5,429 nucleotides of DNA from an uncultured Clostridia bacterium (GCA_934271725.1 CAKQSC010000073.1:1-5429), one strand, 5' to 3'. Shown: positions 1 through 5,382, numbered from the stretch's first letter. A program made the numbers and translations. The notes: generated by a model from the sequence alone, not told the origin.

Positions 1-1
1 C

Positions 2-964
2 CGTTGGGAAAGGGTGCAAAAGGCTTACGACGCAATGACGCTTGCCGACGGCGAGAAAACGGAAAATCCCGTAGACTACGTTCTCGACTCATATAAAAAT
101 GGAGTAACGGACGAGTTTATTTTGCCCGCTTCGGTTACGGAAAACGGAAAACCCGTCGCTACGATAGAAAAGGGCGATTCGATAATTTTCTTCAATTTCC
201 GCCCCGACAGAGCAAGACAGATAACGAGAGCGATGTCCGAAAAAGACTTTGACGGTTTCGAAAGAAAATCCGGTTTTATAGATCCCGTTTACGTATGCTT
301 TACGCAGTATGACGCGACTTTCACAAACGTTAAGGTGGCGTTCAAACCGCAAACTCTCAACAACACGCTCGGCGAATATCTCGCGAAACAGGGCTTGAAA
401 CAGTTGAGAATAGCGGAAACGGAAAAATATGCTCACGTAACGTTCTTCTTTAACGGCGGTGTGGAAGCGCCCAACGAAAACGAAGACAGAGCGTTGATTG
501 CTTCCCCCAAAGTGGCGACTTACGACCTTAAACCCGAAATGAGCGCGTACGAAGTAACGGACAGACTTCTCAAGGAACTCGATACCGATAAATACGACGT
601 AGTCATTCTCAACTTTGCAAACTGCGATATGGTAGGACACACGGGAGTGTTCGACGCGGCTGTAAAGGCGGTTAAAACGGTTGACGAGTGTTTGGGCAAG
701 GTTGTCGATAAAGTGCTTTCTATGGGCGGTTGCGCCCTTATAACGGCGGATCACGGCAATGCGGAGAAGATGACGAACGAAGACGGCTCGCCGTTTACTG
801 CGCACACGACGAATCCCGTTCCGTTTATAGTCGCTTGCGACAGGCTTATAGGCAAAACGCTTCGTAGCGGAGGAATCCTTGCGGACGTCGCGCCGACGCT
901 TCTCGACGTGATGGATATACCCGTTCCGGCGGAGATGACGGGCAAAACGCTTATAAATGAGTGA
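2..964 (+). CDS. gpmI: 2,3-bisphosphoglycerate-independent phosphoglycerate mutase, 5'-truncated by window edge
   Basis: Cytoplasmic glycolytic/gluconeogenic enzyme that interconverts 3- and 2-phosphoglycerate through a phosphoserine intermediate, with two metal ions (usually Mn2+). The frame is open from base 2, so the visible 320 residues are the C-terminal part of a protein usually about 510 long; the GTG at 14 is not a start, because the codons before it (R-W-E-R) continue the conserved motif before KAYDAM. Seen here: the transferase-domain FNFRPDRARQ motif (substrate arginines, codons 200-202 and 209-211); the lysine of AETEKYAHVTFFFNGG (425-427); then the alkaline-phosphatase-like metal ligands Asp and His of NCDMVGHTG (626-628, 638-640), Asp-His of TADHGNAE (749-754), and His of AHTTNPVPF (803-805). 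The catalytic serine lies in the missing N-terminus. All visible active-site residues are intact, so the enzyme should be functional. No terminator is seen after the TGA. In Bacillota this gene commonly ends a gap-pgk-tpi-gpmI cluster near secG. Confidence 0.97.
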   Translation, partial: RWERVQKAYDAMTLADGEKTENPVDYVLDSYKNGVTDEFILPASVTENGKPVATIEKGDSIIFFNFRPDRARQITRAMSEKDFDGFERKSGFIDPVYVCFTQYDATFTNVKVAFKPQTLNNTLGEYLAKQGLKQLRIAETEKYAHVTFFFNGGVEAPNENEDRALIASPKVATYDLKPEMSAYEVTDRLLKELDTDKYDVVILNFANCDMVGHTGVFDAAVKAVKTVDECLGKVVDKVLSMGGCALITADHGNAEKMTNEDGSPFTAHTTNPVPFIVACDRLIGKTLRSGGILADVAPTLLDVMDIPVPAEMTGKTLINE

Positions 965-983
965 AAAAATATTCGCAAAACGC

Positions 984-1012
984 TTGTAATATCGCAAATA
1001 TTATGGTATAAT
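984..1012 (+). promoter_or_regulatory. secG promoter, sigma-A type with extended -10
   Basis: The -35 box is TTGTAA (984-989) and the -10 box is a perfect TATAAT (1007-1012), with exactly 17 bases between them. TG at 1004-1005 gives the extended form TGnTATAAT. Transcription should start near 1018-1020, leaving a leader of about 25 bases before secG. The spacer holds a short perfect inverted repeat (987-1003), reported separately. Confidence 0.8.
987..1003. repeat. Inverted repeat inside the secG promoter spacer (possible operator)
   Basis: TAATAT (987-992) and ATATTA (998-1003) are perfect complements separated by CGCAA. The left arm overlaps the -35 box and the right arm ends three bases before the -10 box, so a dimeric protein bound here would block RNA polymerase. 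The A+T-rich arms could also match by chance; no regulator gene is visible in the window. Confidence 0.35.
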
Positions 1013-1032
1013 AACGTTTGCAATAGTATTTT

Positions 1033-1037
1033 AGGAG
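1033..1037 (+). promoter_or_regulatory. Ribosome binding site of secG
   Basis: AGGAG lies seven bases before the ATG at 1045. It fixes the secG start and shows that this genome uses ordinary Shine-Dalgarno initiation, in contrast to rnr and smpB downstream. Confidence 0.85.
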
Positions 1038-1044
1038 AAAAACC

Positions 1045-1353
1045 ATGAGTATAACGGACATTTTGGCGGGAAAAATCATACCGTACGACGCTACGAAAAT
1101 TATAAGTTACGTGTTGCTTGCGATAATGGCGGTCTGCGCTATATTCGTAATCGTAGTCGTTCTCATTCAGCAAGGTCAGTCCAACGGACTCGGCGCGCTC
1201 GGCGGAACGACGGATACGTTTTACGGCAAGAACAAAGGTAAGAGCATTGAAAGTAAATTGAAGAAAGCGACCACCGCATGCCTTATTATAATGGCAGTGA
1301 TAGCAATTGCTTACTTCGTGTTTACGGTATGGCTCGGCAACGTTTCAAAATAA
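1045..1353 (+). CDS. secG: Preprotein translocase subunit SecG
   Basis: Small integral membrane subunit of the SecYEG protein-conducting channel; in the family it assists SecA-driven export without being strictly essential. The 102-residue product has the typical SecG layout: a short N-terminus, a first membrane helix at about residues 20-42 (ISYVLLAIMAV... to VLIQQ), the conserved cytoplasmic loop GQSNGLGALGG...TDTFYGKNKGKS (44-67), a lysine-rich stretch (KLKKATT), and a second membrane helix at about 76-98. It is slightly longer than many SecG proteins (about 75-85 residues) because of an extra 18 or so N-terminal residues (MSITDILAGKIIPYDATK). The start is supported by AGGAG seven bases upstream and a promoter just before it. 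An intrinsic terminator begins seven bases after its TAA, so it is probably transcribed largely as a single-gene unit, with rnr reached by read-through. Confidence 0.95.
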   Translation: MSITDILAGKIIPYDATKIISYVLLAIMAVCAIFVIVVVLIQQGQSNGLGALGGTTDTFYGKNKGKSIESKLKKATTACLIIMAVIAIAYFVFTVWLGNVSK

Positions 1354-1360
1354 TTTCTTC

Positions 1361-1394
1361 GGCGACGGCAAAATAAACCGTCGCCTGTTTTTTT
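1361..1394 (+). terminator. Rho-independent terminator after secG, abutting the rnr start codon
   Basis: A perfect 8-bp G+C-rich stem, GGCGACGG (1361-1368) with CCGTCGCC (1378-1385), encloses a 9-base A-rich loop and is followed by TG and a run of seven T (1388-1394). This is a textbook intrinsic terminator. The rnr ATG begins at 1397, two bases after the T-run, leaving no room for a promoter or Shine-Dalgarno between them. Confidence 0.85.
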
Positions 1395-1396
1395 CT

Positions 1397-3355
1397 ATGG
1401 CAGGATTTAAAGGAAACAACTTAATAAAAGGTACCGTTAAAGGCAACCCGAAAGGTTACGCGTTTCTCATTTGCGACGACGTTAGCCTTCCCGATTGTTT
1501 TATTCCGAAAACGGGTTTGCACGGCGCGATGCACGGCGATAAGGTCGTTGCGAAAGTAACGAACGACAAAGGCGGGGACAGAATAGAGGTTTCCGTTGCA
1601 AAAATAGTCGAACGCGGTGTAAAAGAACTCGTAGGGACTTTTCAGCCTTTTCGTTCGGGCGGATTCGTCGTTCCCGACGACAAGAATTATTTTTGCGACG
1701 TTTTTGCGGAAAACGGTAATACGAAAAACGCAAAGAAAGGCGATAAAGTCATAGTAAAGATAACCCGTTATTTAAAAGACAAAAAGAACCCCGAGGGGGT
1801 TGTAACGAAAGTTATCGGCAAAGGCAACGACAGGTTTACCGAAACGAAATGTATACTTATCGCAAACGGCATAGAAACGGAGTTTAGCAAACGCGCCGTA
1901 AGCGAAGCGGACAGTGTCGGTAAGCCCGTAAGCAAAAAACAGAAACAGGGAAGAACGGATTTTACGGGCGACGTCGTAGTTACGATAGACGGCGAAAGCG
2001 CGAGAGATTTCGACGACGCCGTTACCGTTACGGCGCTGAACGACGGCAACTATAAACTTTGCGTTCATATAGCGGACGTTTCGGAGTACGTAAGGCGTTT
2101 CGGCGAACTCGACAAAGAAGCGTTTAAACGCGGTAACAGCACCTATTTGCCCGAATACGTGGTGCCTATGCTCCCGCCTACGCTTTGCGACGACATCTGT
2201 TCGCTGAAACAAGGGGTAGAACGCCTGACTTTAAGTTGCGTTATGACGATAAACGGCAATGGCGAAGTCGTTGATAAAGACATAGTAGAGGGCGTTATAA
2301 AAAGCAAGGCGAGAATGACTTATACGAAAGTTTACGGCATTTTGTCGGGCGACGAAAAACTTTGCGAAGATTATGCCGAAATCACGCCTATGCTTAAAGA
2401 CGCTTTCTCTCTTTACAAGATTTTAAAACGCAAAAGAGAACTTAGGGGAAGCGTTAATCTCGATACGAAAGACGCTGAAATAGAAGTCGTCGGAGGCAAA
2501 GTCGAAGTAAAACCGTTCGTACGCAATTTCGCTCACGAGATGATAGAAGAGTTTATGATTTGCGCCAACGAGTGCGTCGCGGAATACGCGTATTTTCTCG
2601 ATGCTCCTTTCGTGTACAGAACGCACGATAAACCGAGTGCGGAAAAAACGGAAAAATTGCGTACTTTTTTGGCGGAACTCGGGTATAACGTAAAATGGAA
2701 AGAAGATACCGTTCACTCGAAAGACTATTCAAACGTATTGAAGAAGTATGAGAATACGGAACTTTACGGGCTTGTTTCGAGGGTGGTTTTGCGTTCTATG
2801 CAAAAGGCGGTGTACAGCGAAAAAGATATGGGGCATTTCGGCTTGTCAAGCGAGCATTACTGCCATTTCACGTCGCCCATAAGGCGTTACGCTGACTTGA
2901 CCGTGCATAGAATAATAAAGGACGTTTTGCACGGCAACGGGGACGGAATATGGGATATTTACGGCAATTCGGTCGCCGGTATAGCAAAACAGTGCAGTGA
3001 AAACGAAATCAAAAGCGAACTTGCCGAAAGACAGGCGGACGAGTATTATAAAATGCTTTATCTCAAAGACAGGATTCACCGCGAATTCGACGGAATTATA
3101 AGCGGTGTTACGGATTTCGGGGTGTTTGTGGAACTCGAAAACACTTGCGAGGGGTTGGTGAGAATAGAAAACCTGCCTTACGGAAATTACGTTTTCGACG
3201 AAAAGCGAATGGTTCTTAAAAACAATTATTTGGAGTTTAAACTCGGCAGACGCGTGGTTATAGGCGTCGTCGCGGTGGATTTATCTTCCAAAAAAGCGGA
3301 GTTTATCATGCTTGACGCGGAAGAGAGTTGCAAAAAGAGGAAAAAAGGTATATAA
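1397..3355 (+). CDS. rnr: Ribonuclease R (RNB-family 3'-5' exoribonuclease), lacking the N-terminal HTH domain
   Basis: Processive 3'-5' exoribonuclease that degrades structured RNA and, with SmpB-tmRNA, non-stop mRNA. From ATG 1397 the product is 652 residues. It contains a first cold-shock/OB domain (about 9-62, NLIKGTVKGNPKGYAF), a second (about 78-130), the RNB catalytic domain (about 185-515) and an S1 domain (about 563-640, DGIISGVTDFGVFVEL). The four catalytic aspartates of IDGESARDFDDAV are intact (D198, D204, D206, D207), as are VPMLPPTLCDDICSLKQGVERLTLSC and HFTSPIRRYADLTVHR (490 on; usual RRYPDL reads RRYADL). It is shorter than Bacillus subtilis (about 780) and E. coli (about 813) enzymes: the N-terminal helix-turn-helix region is absent and the basic tail is only EESCKKRKKGI. 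The start is uncertain: the frame is open back to a TTG at 1307, but residues before 1397 are unlike the family, and no Shine-Dalgarno precedes 1397. A terminator hairpin lies directly upstream. Confidence 0.95.
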   Translation: MAGFKGNNLIKGTVKGNPKGYAFLICDDVSLPDCFIPKTGLHGAMHGDKVVAKVTNDKGGDRIEVSVAKIVERGVKELVGTFQPFRSGGFVVPDDKNYFCDVFAENGNTKNAKKGDKVIVKITRYLKDKKNPEGVVTKVIGKGNDRFTETKCILIANGIETEFSKRAVSEADSVGKPVSKKQKQGRTDFTGDVVVTIDGESARDFDDAVTVTALNDGNYKLCVHIADVSEYVRRFGELDKEAFKRGNSTYLPEYVVPMLPPTLCDDICSLKQGVERLTLSCVMTINGNGEVVDKDIVEGVIKSKARMTYTKVYGILSGDEKLCEDYAEITPMLKDAFSLYKILKRKRELRGSVNLDTKDAEIEVVGGKVEVKPFVRNFAHEMIEEFMICANECVAEYAYFLDAPFVYRTHDKPSAEKTEKLRTFLAELGYNVKWKEDTVHSKDYSNVLKKYENTELYGLVSRVVLRSMQKAVYSEKDMGHFGLSSEHYCHFTSPIRRYADLTVHRIIKDVLHGNGDGIWDIYGNSVAGIAKQCSENEIKSELAERQADEYYKMLYLKDRIHREFDGIISGVTDFGVFVELENTCEGLVRIENLPYGNYVFDEKRMVLKNNYLEFKLGRRVVIGVVAVDLSSKKAEFIMLDAEESCKKRKKGI

Positions 3356-3356
3356 T
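3328..3356 (+). promoter_or_regulatory. Candidate smpB promoter overlapping the end of rnr
   Basis: TTGCAA (3328-3333) and a perfect TATAAT (3351-3356) are separated by exactly 17 bases. The -10 box contains the rnr stop codon. A start about seven bases after the -10 box would fall at or within a base or two of the smpB ATG (3363), giving a leaderless or nearly leaderless mRNA. The motif quality matches the secG promoter except that TG before the -10 is absent. It lies in lysine codons of the rnr tail, so a chance A+T-rich match is possible. Confidence 0.5.
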
Positions 3357-3362
3357 GTAACT

Positions 3363-3833
3363 ATGACGGAAAACGTAAAGGTAAAAGACATAACTGTCAA
3401 CAGACAGGCTCGGCACGAATATTTTGTGGAAGATTCTTACACCGCGGGAATAGTACTCGAAGGCGCGGAGGTAAAGTCGATAAGGGCGGGTTCCGTCAAT
3501 CTTAAAGACAGTTTCTGTATGATAGTCGGTGGCGAAATATTCGTCAAGCAGATGCATATCGCCACTTACGATAAGTCGGGCGCGTATAACACGAGGGACA
3601 GCAAGAGAGACAGAAAACTTTTATTAAGAAAAGAAGAAATAAACAAAATCGTGGGCAAAGTCAGTCAGAAAGGGTATACGCTCGTTCCGTTGAGACTGTT
3701 TTTTCAGGGCAGTCTCGTTAAAATGGAACTCGGGCTTTGCCTCGGCAAACACACTTATGACAAAAAACGCAGTTTAATGGAAAAGGACGTAAGGAGGAAA
3801 GCGGAAAGGGAAATTAAAAGTTACGGCGTATAA
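3363..3833 (+). CDS. smpB: SsrA-binding protein SmpB
   Basis: Small basic RNA-binding protein that holds the tRNA-like part of tmRNA and mimics the anticodon arm during trans-translation on stalled ribosomes. The 156-residue product has the usual family length. It shows the OB-fold signature NRQARHEYFVEDSYTAGIVL followed by EGAEVKSIRAGSVNLKDSF (conserved Glu36), then the core RDRKLLLRKEEINKIVGKVSQKGYTLVPLRLFF and VKMELGLCLGKHTYDKKR. A basic helical C-terminal tail (MEKDVRRKAEREIKSYGV) is expected to enter the empty mRNA channel; the common DKR motif at its start reads DKKR. ATG 3363 is chosen over the upstream in-frame TTG 3312, because the family homology starts near the ATG. The nearest Shine-Dalgarno-like sequence, AAAGG (3344-3348), is 14 bases away, longer than usual. 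It starts seven bases after the rnr stop codon, and ssrA follows 38 bases after its own stop. Confidence 0.97.
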   Translation: MTENVKVKDITVNRQARHEYFVEDSYTAGIVLEGAEVKSIRAGSVNLKDSFCMIVGGEIFVKQMHIATYDKSGAYNTRDSKRDRKLLLRKEEINKIVGKVSQKGYTLVPLRLFFQGSLVKMELGLCLGKHTYDKKRSLMEKDVRRKAEREIKSYGV

Positions 3834-3858
3834 ACGGTTAAAAAATTGTTTTCGCCGA

Positions 3859-3864
3859 TAAAAT
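3859..3864 (+). promoter_or_regulatory. Possible -10 box for ssrA
   Basis: TAAAAT (five of six to TATAAT) is placed so that transcription would begin close to the mature tmRNA 5' end at 3872. The only -35 candidate, TTAAAA (3838-3843), is at a poor 15-base spacing. The tmRNA may instead be cut from a smpB-ssrA precursor. The match is weak. Confidence 0.3.
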
Positions 3865-3871
3865 AAAACAC

Positions 3872-4221
3872 GGGGTAGCACCGGATTTGATTGGGCGGGG
3901 ATACCGACGTAAGCATACCGAAGGGGCGCGTCTTCGTAAAAACGAGCAAATTAAATTTAAATGCAGATTCTAATCAAAGATTTGCTTACGCTGCTTAATT
4001 AAAGCGTACGTTTTTGCGTAGTTTTTCCGTCGGGTACGTAAAGGCGTCATTAAAGGCGGATGGATACGGTTATGCTACGAAGCCGTATCGAGATAAAGTG
4101 GCATACGCCCGTATGCGTTTGTTCGTTCAGGCATACGGAGAGAGGTTTAAAACGAAATAAGTATGTAGAAAGCGCGGGGCAACCGTTCAAGACAAGAGTT
4201 CAACTCTCTTCTACTCCACCA
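3872..4221 (+). ncRNA. ssrA: Transfer-messenger RNA (tmRNA, SsrA)
   Basis: One-piece tmRNA of 350 bases, which as alanyl-tmRNA enters ribosomes stalled on mRNAs lacking a stop codon and appends a degradation tag. The tRNA-like ends are clear: GGGGTAG (3872-3878) pairs with CTACTCC (4211-4217), followed by A and an encoded CCA (4219-4221). The third pair is G-U, the alanyl-tRNA synthetase identity signal. The T-arm is perfect: AAGAG (4194-4198), loop TTCAACT (4199-4205), CTCTT (4206-4210). The tag frame is 3963-3998 and its TAA lies in the loop of hairpin H5, TACGCT (3987-3992) with AGCGTA (4003-4008). Two downstream pseudoknots are visible: 4063-4069/4083-4089 with 4071-4077/4099-4105 (one G-U pair), and 4109-4116/4131-4138 with 4122-4127/4151-4156. 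An upstream hairpin (3919-3923/3932-3936) probably belongs to PK1. SmpB, its partner, is encoded immediately upstream. Confidence 0.97.
3963..3998 (+). other. tmRNA tag-peptide reading frame, ADSNQRFAYAA
   Basis: After the first alanine carried by the tmRNA itself, translation would resume at GCA (3963) and read Ala-Asp-Ser-Asn-Gln-Arg-Phe-Ala-Tyr-Ala-Ala, then TAA (3996-3998). An A four bases before the resume codon (3959) agrees with the A at -4 important in E. coli tmRNA. The end is hydrophobic and alanine-rich, as needed for recognition by ClpXP and related proteases, but reads AYAA in place of the commonest ALAA. This is part of the tmRNA, not a free-standing gene. Confidence 0.88.
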
Positions 4222-4223
4222 AG

Positions 4224-4285
4224 ACAAAATAATCCGAACCTTAATGGCGTAGTCGTTACGCGCGAGTGGTTCGGATTTATTTTGT
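4224..4285. terminator. Large, probably bidirectional intrinsic terminator after ssrA
   Basis: Arms at 4224-4240 and 4268-4285 pair over about 17 bp with one extra A in the right arm; the core is AATCCGAACC (4231-4240) with GGTTCGGATT (4268-4277). The apical region has its own hairpin, GCGTA (4247-4251) with TACGC (4257-4261). The right arm ends in a T-rich stretch (TTTATTTTGTTT) and the left arm is A-rich, so it should stop transcription of ssrA and also transcription arriving on the minus strand. It begins two bases after the CCA of the tmRNA. Confidence 0.8.
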
Positions 4286-4310
4286 TTATATAACTTTTTC
4301 GGCGGCATAT

Positions 4311-4616
4311 TCAAGTTTTAAGTACCCTACAAAATCGAATATTAAACCCTTCGGCAGGTATTGAATCATCGGGATCTATCGTAAGAGGTGTTTTGTATTT
4401 AATTTCTACTCTGTCGTAGTAAAGCAATATTTTATCTATAAGGTAATTTATAAGCATAAGCGGTTCGAGTTTTAACGCACGCATATAATATTCTTTAATT
4501 TCGGCTTTTGAGAAAGTGTATATGATTTTACTTTTTTCTATCAGTAAATTTTTATCTGTTTCTTCGAGTTGTGCTTCAAGTTCGTGCAGGCGTTTACCGA
4601 TCTTCCGACTAATCAT
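4311..4616 (-). pseudogene. C-terminal remnant of a large serine recombinase
   Basis: The 101 codons resemble only the very end of clostridial-type large serine recombinases (mobile-element integrases/resolvases). A charged coiled-coil-like stretch (residues 3-30, with LHELEAQLEETDKNLL) is followed by FSKAEIKEYYMRAL (35-48), the conserved LINYLIDKILLYYDRVEIKYKTPL (55-78) and a DPDDS tail motif (81-85). The catalytic serine domain, recombinase domain and zinc ribbon are all missing. An in-frame TAA at 4635-4637 closes the frame just upstream, and no Shine-Dalgarno precedes the ATG at 4616, so this is most likely a decayed fragment, not an expressed gene. It is visibly more A+T-rich than the housekeeping genes, and it lies beside the ssrA 3' end, a favourite integration target. 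The family assignment is from recognised sequence style without a database search; an alternative is a small unrelated coiled-coil protein. Confidence 0.65.
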
Positions 4617-4695
4617 AGCAAAAACCCGGTAGATTTATTTAACTTTTTTCTTGCTAAGGGTTGCGCTTAGTTTGATAATTCACTTTAAAGGCATA
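4617..4695. other. Gap between recombinase remnant and lipoprotein gene
   Basis: No gene is supported here. It holds a small stem CTAAG/CTTAG (4654-4658 and 4666-4670) with a seven-base loop. It lacks a T-run in the minus-strand direction, so it is not a convincing terminator for the lipoprotein gene. The lost upstream part of the recombinase frame is not recognisable in it. Confidence 0.4.
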
Positions 4696-5322
4696 TTATT
4701 TCATTTTATAGTGGAAGGTGAAATTGCCGTAATGGTTGGTGTTTTCTTTTTGTATAAAGAGTTTAAGGCAATAACCTTCGTCGCCGTTGGTTTCGTATCT
4801 GATTTCCAACGACCATACGCCGTCCTGCACAAAATAACCTTCGCTGTCGAGGGTTGTGTCTTTTACGTAATAAAACTTGTAAAGGTCGCTCGGGTTGTCG
4901 TCGAAATAATCGGACAAGTTGTCTTTTTGTGTTATGAAGTACCATGTTTCGTCTACGTCGCCGCTTATTTTTTCGATTGAAGTTTTACCGAAATAACCGT
5001 TATAGTGTGTTTTTAAATAATCTAAATAAGTCTGGGCGTTTGCCGACATAACTTCCGTGCTCGGGCAGGGTTGACGGAAAGAATACCCGTCGTTATACCA
5101 AAAATCGCTCGTCGACATTTCGCCCGTAAGTCCCGTGGGCGCGGGGAGTCCCGAAAGCCCTACGGAGAGAAGTTCTTCTTCCGTAAACCATTTGGTAGAA
5201 TCGTGCGAGGGTTCGGGGGGATTATCGCTTCCTCCGCCGTTTCCACCGCATGCGACTAAGCCGAAACATAAAAACATAAACAATACCGAACATATCATAA
5301 CGTTTAATAATCTTTTTTTCAT
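4696..5322 (-). CDS. Putative lipoprotein of unknown function
   Basis: The 208-residue product has a clear type II signal peptide: MKKR, a hydrophobic stretch (about residues 5-23) and the lipobox LVAC with the lipidated cysteine at residue 25. A flexible linker follows (GGNGGGSDNPPEPSHDST), so the protein is expected to be anchored on the outer face of the cytoplasmic membrane. The mature part (about 44-208) begins WFTEEELLSVGLSGLPAP and is rich in Tyr, Trp, Phe and Asp, with alternating strand-like segments near the end (DGVWSLEIRYET, GYCLKLFIQKEN, YGNFTFHYKMK), suggesting a small alpha/beta or beta-rich domain. No enzyme or solute-binding motif is recognised. Two ATGs (5328 and 5322) fit the ribosome binding site; 5322 is preferred for its ten-base spacing and classic MKK start, and 5328 would add Met-Ile. 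It has its own promoter, and no clear terminator is seen after it. Confidence 0.85.
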   Translation of the reverse strand: MKKRLLNVMICSVLFMFLCFGLVACGGNGGGSDNPPEPSHDSTKWFTEEELLSVGLSGLPAPTGLTGEMSTSDFWYNDGYSFRQPCPSTEVMSANAQTYLDYLKTHYNGYFGKTSIEKISGDVDETWYFITQKDNLSDYFDDNPSDLYKFYYVKDTTLDSEGYFVQDGVWSLEIRYETNGDEGYCLKLFIQKENTNHYGNFTFHYKMK

Positions 5323-5332
5323 AATCATTGTT

Positions 5333-5339
5333 CTCCTTT
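5333..5339 (-). promoter_or_regulatory. Ribosome binding site of the lipoprotein gene
   Basis: On the minus strand AAAGGAG lies ten bases before the ATG at 5322 and four bases before the alternative ATG at 5328. It rules out the longer frame that could start at 5385, which would lie upstream of both this site and the promoter. Confidence 0.8.
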
Positions 5340-5353
5340 CGATGCTTTTAAAC

Positions 5354-5382
5354 ATTATATCAAAGCGTAAATAAAAAATCAA
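5354..5382 (-). promoter_or_regulatory. Promoter of the lipoprotein gene, extended -10
   Basis: Read on the minus strand, TTGATT (5382-5377) and TATAAT (5359-5354) are 17 bases apart, and TG one base before the -10 box gives TGnTATAAT, the same architecture as the secG promoter. Transcription should begin near 5347, leaving a leader of about 25 bases. Confidence 0.75.

Noticed and set aside
89..997. A 302-codon open frame on the minus strand across gpmI
   Set aside because: It is antisense to a gene with all conserved active-site motifs, is extremely rich in Arg, Phe and Tyr as expected from a shadow frame, and resembles no family.
1258..1292. TTGAAG and TATAAT inside the end of secG as an rnr promoter
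   Set aside because: The spacing of 23 bases is far too long, and the terminator at 1361-1394 lies between this site and rnr.
1307..1396. Upstream extension of RNase R from a TTG inside secG
   Set aside because: The 30 extra residues resemble no RNase R N-terminus, overlap secG and the terminator, and have no ribosome binding site.
3312..3362. Upstream TTG start for SmpB
   Set aside because: The extra 17 residues are translated from the rnr tail in another frame, no ribosome site is present, and the family homology begins near the ATG at 3363.
4060..4293. A 77-codon plus-strand frame at the 3' half of ssrA
   Set aside because: It lies inside the tmRNA and its terminator, whose RNA structure fully explains the sequence.
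4651..4980. Hydrophobic plus-strand frame of 109 codons
   Set aside because: It is antisense to the lipoprotein gene, has no ribosome binding site, and its hydrophobic look comes from complementing Lys/Asn/Asp codons.
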